A stretch of DNA of 6,950 bases, taken from contig JAOPXA010000150.1 in assembly GCA_025965395.1 (NCBI GenBank), forward strand, positions 1-6,950. Reading direction: 5' to 3'. Of this stretch, positions 5,880 to 6,950 are shown one piece after another. A program made the position numbers and the translations under genes. The notes beneath the pieces were generated by a model that was not told the DNA's origin, searched no databases, and worked only from the letters and a program-made list of their open reading frames with translations. Every line of letters starts with the position of its first letter. The stretch's first letter is position 1. The stretch comes from Nocardioidaceae bacterium. Lineage in GTDB: Bacteria; Actinomycetota; Actinomycetes; Propionibacteriales; Nocardioidaceae.

Positions 5880-6557
5880 CTAGACCACGCGGAGGCGACG
5901 GTCGAGCATCTCTTCGGCCGTGTAGGTGCCCACTTGGTGGGTGGTGAGGGCGTCGCTGGCCGCACCGACGCCACTGCCGAACAGCGGTATGCGGCGGCCG
6001 ACCATCGTCACGGCGCGTCGGCCGGCGACCTTGCCGATCAGCTCGGTGGTGACCTCGCGTGAGATGAGCTCGTCGAGGAGCGGGTCCGCGACCGGTGCCG
6101 TCGCCAACGCCATCGGCGAGGACGGCAGCGCGCGACGCTTGATCAGCCCTTCGACCGTGCCGCGGCCCAGCATGCAAGCCAAAATCGCGTTGCGCACCCG
6201 TGGATCCTCCAGGTCATAGCCACGAAGGTGCACGATGCCGGCGGCGAGATGGCACTGGATCAGGGCCACCCCGGTGATGTTGGCGGGCACCGCGACCGGT
6301 GCTGCCGCAATGCCCCCGAGGTTGGTGGTGAAGCCTTCGATGCCCGCCAGACGCGTGTGCTGTCGGATGAGCGACTTGACCGCCGCCTCCACGTCTCCGT
6401 GGGCCGCGACCAGCTTGGCATCGGCCGATGCCGCGGCTGGTTTGACCGGACCCACGCCGTCAATCGCGCGATCGAGGACCGCGCGCACATACTTGAAGGT
6501 GTACTTGGGAGCCACGCTGGCGCCCACGGTCTTCGCTGCTGTCTGGCCGATTCCCAT
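5880..6557 (-). CDS. EcsC-family protein
   Basis: The protein has 225 residues from ATG 6557. The EcsC-type signature is the central stretch AAGIVHLRGYDLEDPRVRNAILACMLG (about 105-131), where a Gly-Tyr-Asp-x-x-Asp-Pro-x-x-Arg turn precedes a helix. A Gly/Ala-rich, mildly hydrophobic segment (about 80-110) comes before it, and a second one at the end (RRIPLFGSGVGAASDALTTHQVG, about 188-210) resembles the glycine-rich tail of the family. There is no signal peptide and no firm transmembrane helix, so it may associate with the membrane peripherally. EcsC was first named from the Bacillus ecs locus, where it accompanies an ABC transporter; its biochemical role is unknown and no transporter is adjacent here. 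It is convergent with the lyase gene and divergent from the kinase-fold gene. The start is supported by a -10-like TATCGT 6 nt upstream. The family call rests on recalled motif similarity, not on a search. Confidence 0.75.
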   Translation of the reverse strand: MGIGQTAAKTVGASVAPKYTFKYVRAVLDRAIDGVGPVKPAAASADAKLVAAHGDVEAAVKSLIRQHTRLAGIEGFTTNLGGIAAAPVAVPANITGVALIQCHLAAGIVHLRGYDLEDPRVRNAILACMLGRGTVEGLIKRRALPSSPMALATAPVADPLLDELISREVTTELIGKVAGRRAVTMVGRRIPLFGSGVGAASDALTTHQVGTYTAEEMLDRRLRVV

Positions 6558-6563
6558 ACCTGC

Positions 6564-6569
6564 ACGATA
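6564..6569 (-). promoter_or_regulatory. Predicted leaderless -10 of the EcsC-family gene
   Basis: On the minus strand, TATCGT (6569-6564) fits TANNNT and is separated from ATG 6557 by 6 nt (GCAGGT), placing the transcription start on the A of ATG. No convincing -35 is seen. The AGGT next to the ATG is too close to act as a standard ribosome-binding site. Confidence 0.5.
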
Positions 6570-6580
6570 CGTGGCCGCAC

Positions 6581-6595
6581 CGAGTCCGCGACTCG
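6581..6595. repeat. 15-bp inverted repeat CGAGTCCGCGACTCG in the divergent promoter region
   Basis: Perfect 6-bp arms, CGAGTC (6581-6586) and GACTCG (6590-6595), flank a CGC centre. It lies in the 78-bp gap between two divergent genes, 11 bp upstream of the predicted -10 of the EcsC-family gene and so close to where its -35 would fall. A regulator site is possible, but short G/C-rich palindromes arise by chance in such DNA. Confidence 0.35.
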
Positions 6596-6623
6596 AAGCG
6601 AGGGCCCTCCGCGCACCCCGGTC

Positions 6624-6629
6624 TAGGCT
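6624..6629 (+). promoter_or_regulatory. Predicted leaderless -10 of the kinase-fold gene
   Basis: TAGGCT (6624-6629) fits TANNNT and is followed by GGCGAC and then GTG at 6636, again a 6-nt gap that places the transcription start on the start codon. There is no Shine-Dalgarno at the proper distance and no clear -35. It supports choosing GTG 6636 as the start. Confidence 0.5.
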
Positions 6630-6635
6630 GGCGAC

Positions 6636-6950
6636 GTGGAGCGACCCCGTTCAGACCTGCGCTCCGATGAAGCGTGGCTCGCCGAGGCCACAGCCTGGAT
6701 TCGCGAGGTCGCGGCGGCGGCCGGATTGCACCTGCACGGACGCATTGAGGTCCACCGCCACCGCGTCTGGGCGACGACGTTGATCGCGCGATCCCACCGC
6801 GGGACGCTTTGGTTCAAGGCCAACTGTCCCGCTTTCTCGTTCGAACCCGCGCTGGTCCATCTCTTGACGGAGATCGCTCCTGATGCGGTGACCGCTCCCG
6901 TGGCGATCGATCCACGACGCGGATGGATGCTGCACCTCGACGGCGGGCCG
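6636..6950 (+). CDS. Aminoglycoside-phosphotransferase/kinase-fold protein (N-terminal part, runs off the window)
   Basis: The frame is open from GTG 6636 to the window end, giving 105 residues without a stop. The N-terminus (VERPRSDLRSDEAWLAEATAW) is followed by a kinase-type N-lobe: beta strands RVWATTLIAR and TLWFKANC, with K61 in the position of the ATP-anchoring lysine, then FSFEPALVHLLTEIAPD, where E70 could be the partnering helix-C glutamate. APVAIDPRRGWMLHLDGGP ends the visible part and resembles the hinge of phosphotransferase-family proteins annotated in actinobacteria. The catalytic loop (HxD) and metal-binding Asp would lie beyond the window, so activity cannot be judged. Members of this fold phosphorylate many small molecules; the name does not imply antibiotic resistance. 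Divergent from the EcsC-family gene across 78 bp. Confidence 0.65.
   Translation, partial: MERPRSDLRSDEAWLAEATAWIREVAAAAGLHLHGRIEVHRHRVWATTLIARSHRGTLWFKANCPAFSFEPALVHLLTEIAPDAVTAPVAIDPRRGWMLHLDGGP

Larger units (their letters stand above)
5754..5882. repeat. Outer inverted repeat joining the two convergent stop codons
   Basis: TAGCCCCCTCG (5754-5764) is the reverse complement of CGAGGGGGGCTA (5871-5882) except for one extra G in the run. The left arm begins with the TAG of the lyase gene and the right arm ends with the complement of the TAG of the EcsC-family gene. The whole gap is therefore bracketed by complementary ends, and a transcript crossing it could fold from stop codon to stop codon around the inner hairpin. 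Confidence 0.6.

Noticed and set aside
6636..6950. Antibiotic-resistance gene
   Set aside because: Only the kinase-type N-lobe is visible and the catalytic loop lies outside the window. The fold covers many non-resistance kinases, so no such claim is supported.
1..6950. Phage, defence or other accessory multi-gene system
   Set aside because: All complete genes belong to core metabolism, its regulator, or a chromosomal EcsC-type family. There is no integrase, toxin, nuclease or composition break.

Overview
The window looks like chromosomal DNA of a high-G+C Gram-positive bacterium (Actinobacteria). The evidence is strongly G/C-biased third codon positions, GTG starts, protein families typical of actinobacteria, and four promoter-proximal genes whose start codons sit exactly 6 nt after a TANNNT -10 hexamer, the arrangement of leaderless actinobacterial mRNAs. 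The genus cannot be fixed from this sequence. No mobile element, phage, CRISPR or defence gene is visible.

Layout. (1) Positions 2-694 (+) hold the 3' part of an uncharacterised, probably exported, Cys-containing protein. (2) Positions 695-801 are a convergent gap with two short hairpins. (3) Positions 802-1362 (-) encode a TetR-family regulator. (4) Positions 1363-1408 are a very compact divergent control region with a near-perfect 20-bp inverted repeat, ATGTTAACGACCGTTAACAT. (5) Positions 1409-5756 (+) are a tightly coupled three-gene operon: methylcrotonyl-CoA carboxylase beta (carboxyltransferase), methylcrotonyl-CoA carboxylase alpha (biotin carboxylase plus biotin carrier) and hydroxymethylglutaryl-CoA lyase. 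(6) Positions 5757-5879 are a convergent gap almost filled by a 74-nt near-palindrome, a G-quadruplex-type repeat and further repeats. (7) Positions 5880-6557 (-) encode an EcsC-family protein. (8) Positions 6558-6635 are a divergent promoter region. (9) Positions 6636-6950 (+) hold the start of an aminoglycoside-phosphotransferase/kinase-fold protein that runs off the window.

How the genes work together. The operon encodes two committed steps of leucine (isovalerate) catabolism. The two carboxylase subunits convert 3-methylcrotonyl-CoA to 3-methylglutaconyl-CoA. After hydration by an enzyme not encoded here, the lyase splits HMG-CoA into acetyl-CoA and acetoacetate. The adjacent TetR protein very probably represses both itself and the operon through the shared inverted repeat, which covers the operon's -10 and the predicted -35 of its own gene. 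Isovaleryl-CoA dehydrogenase and methylglutaconyl-CoA hydratase are not in the window and must be supplied from elsewhere.

The most notable observations concern non-coding sequence: the operator with two opposed leaderless promoters, the consistent -10-N6-start architecture of four transcription units, and the long structured element between the lyase and EcsC genes. I see no evidence of a wholly new multi-gene system.
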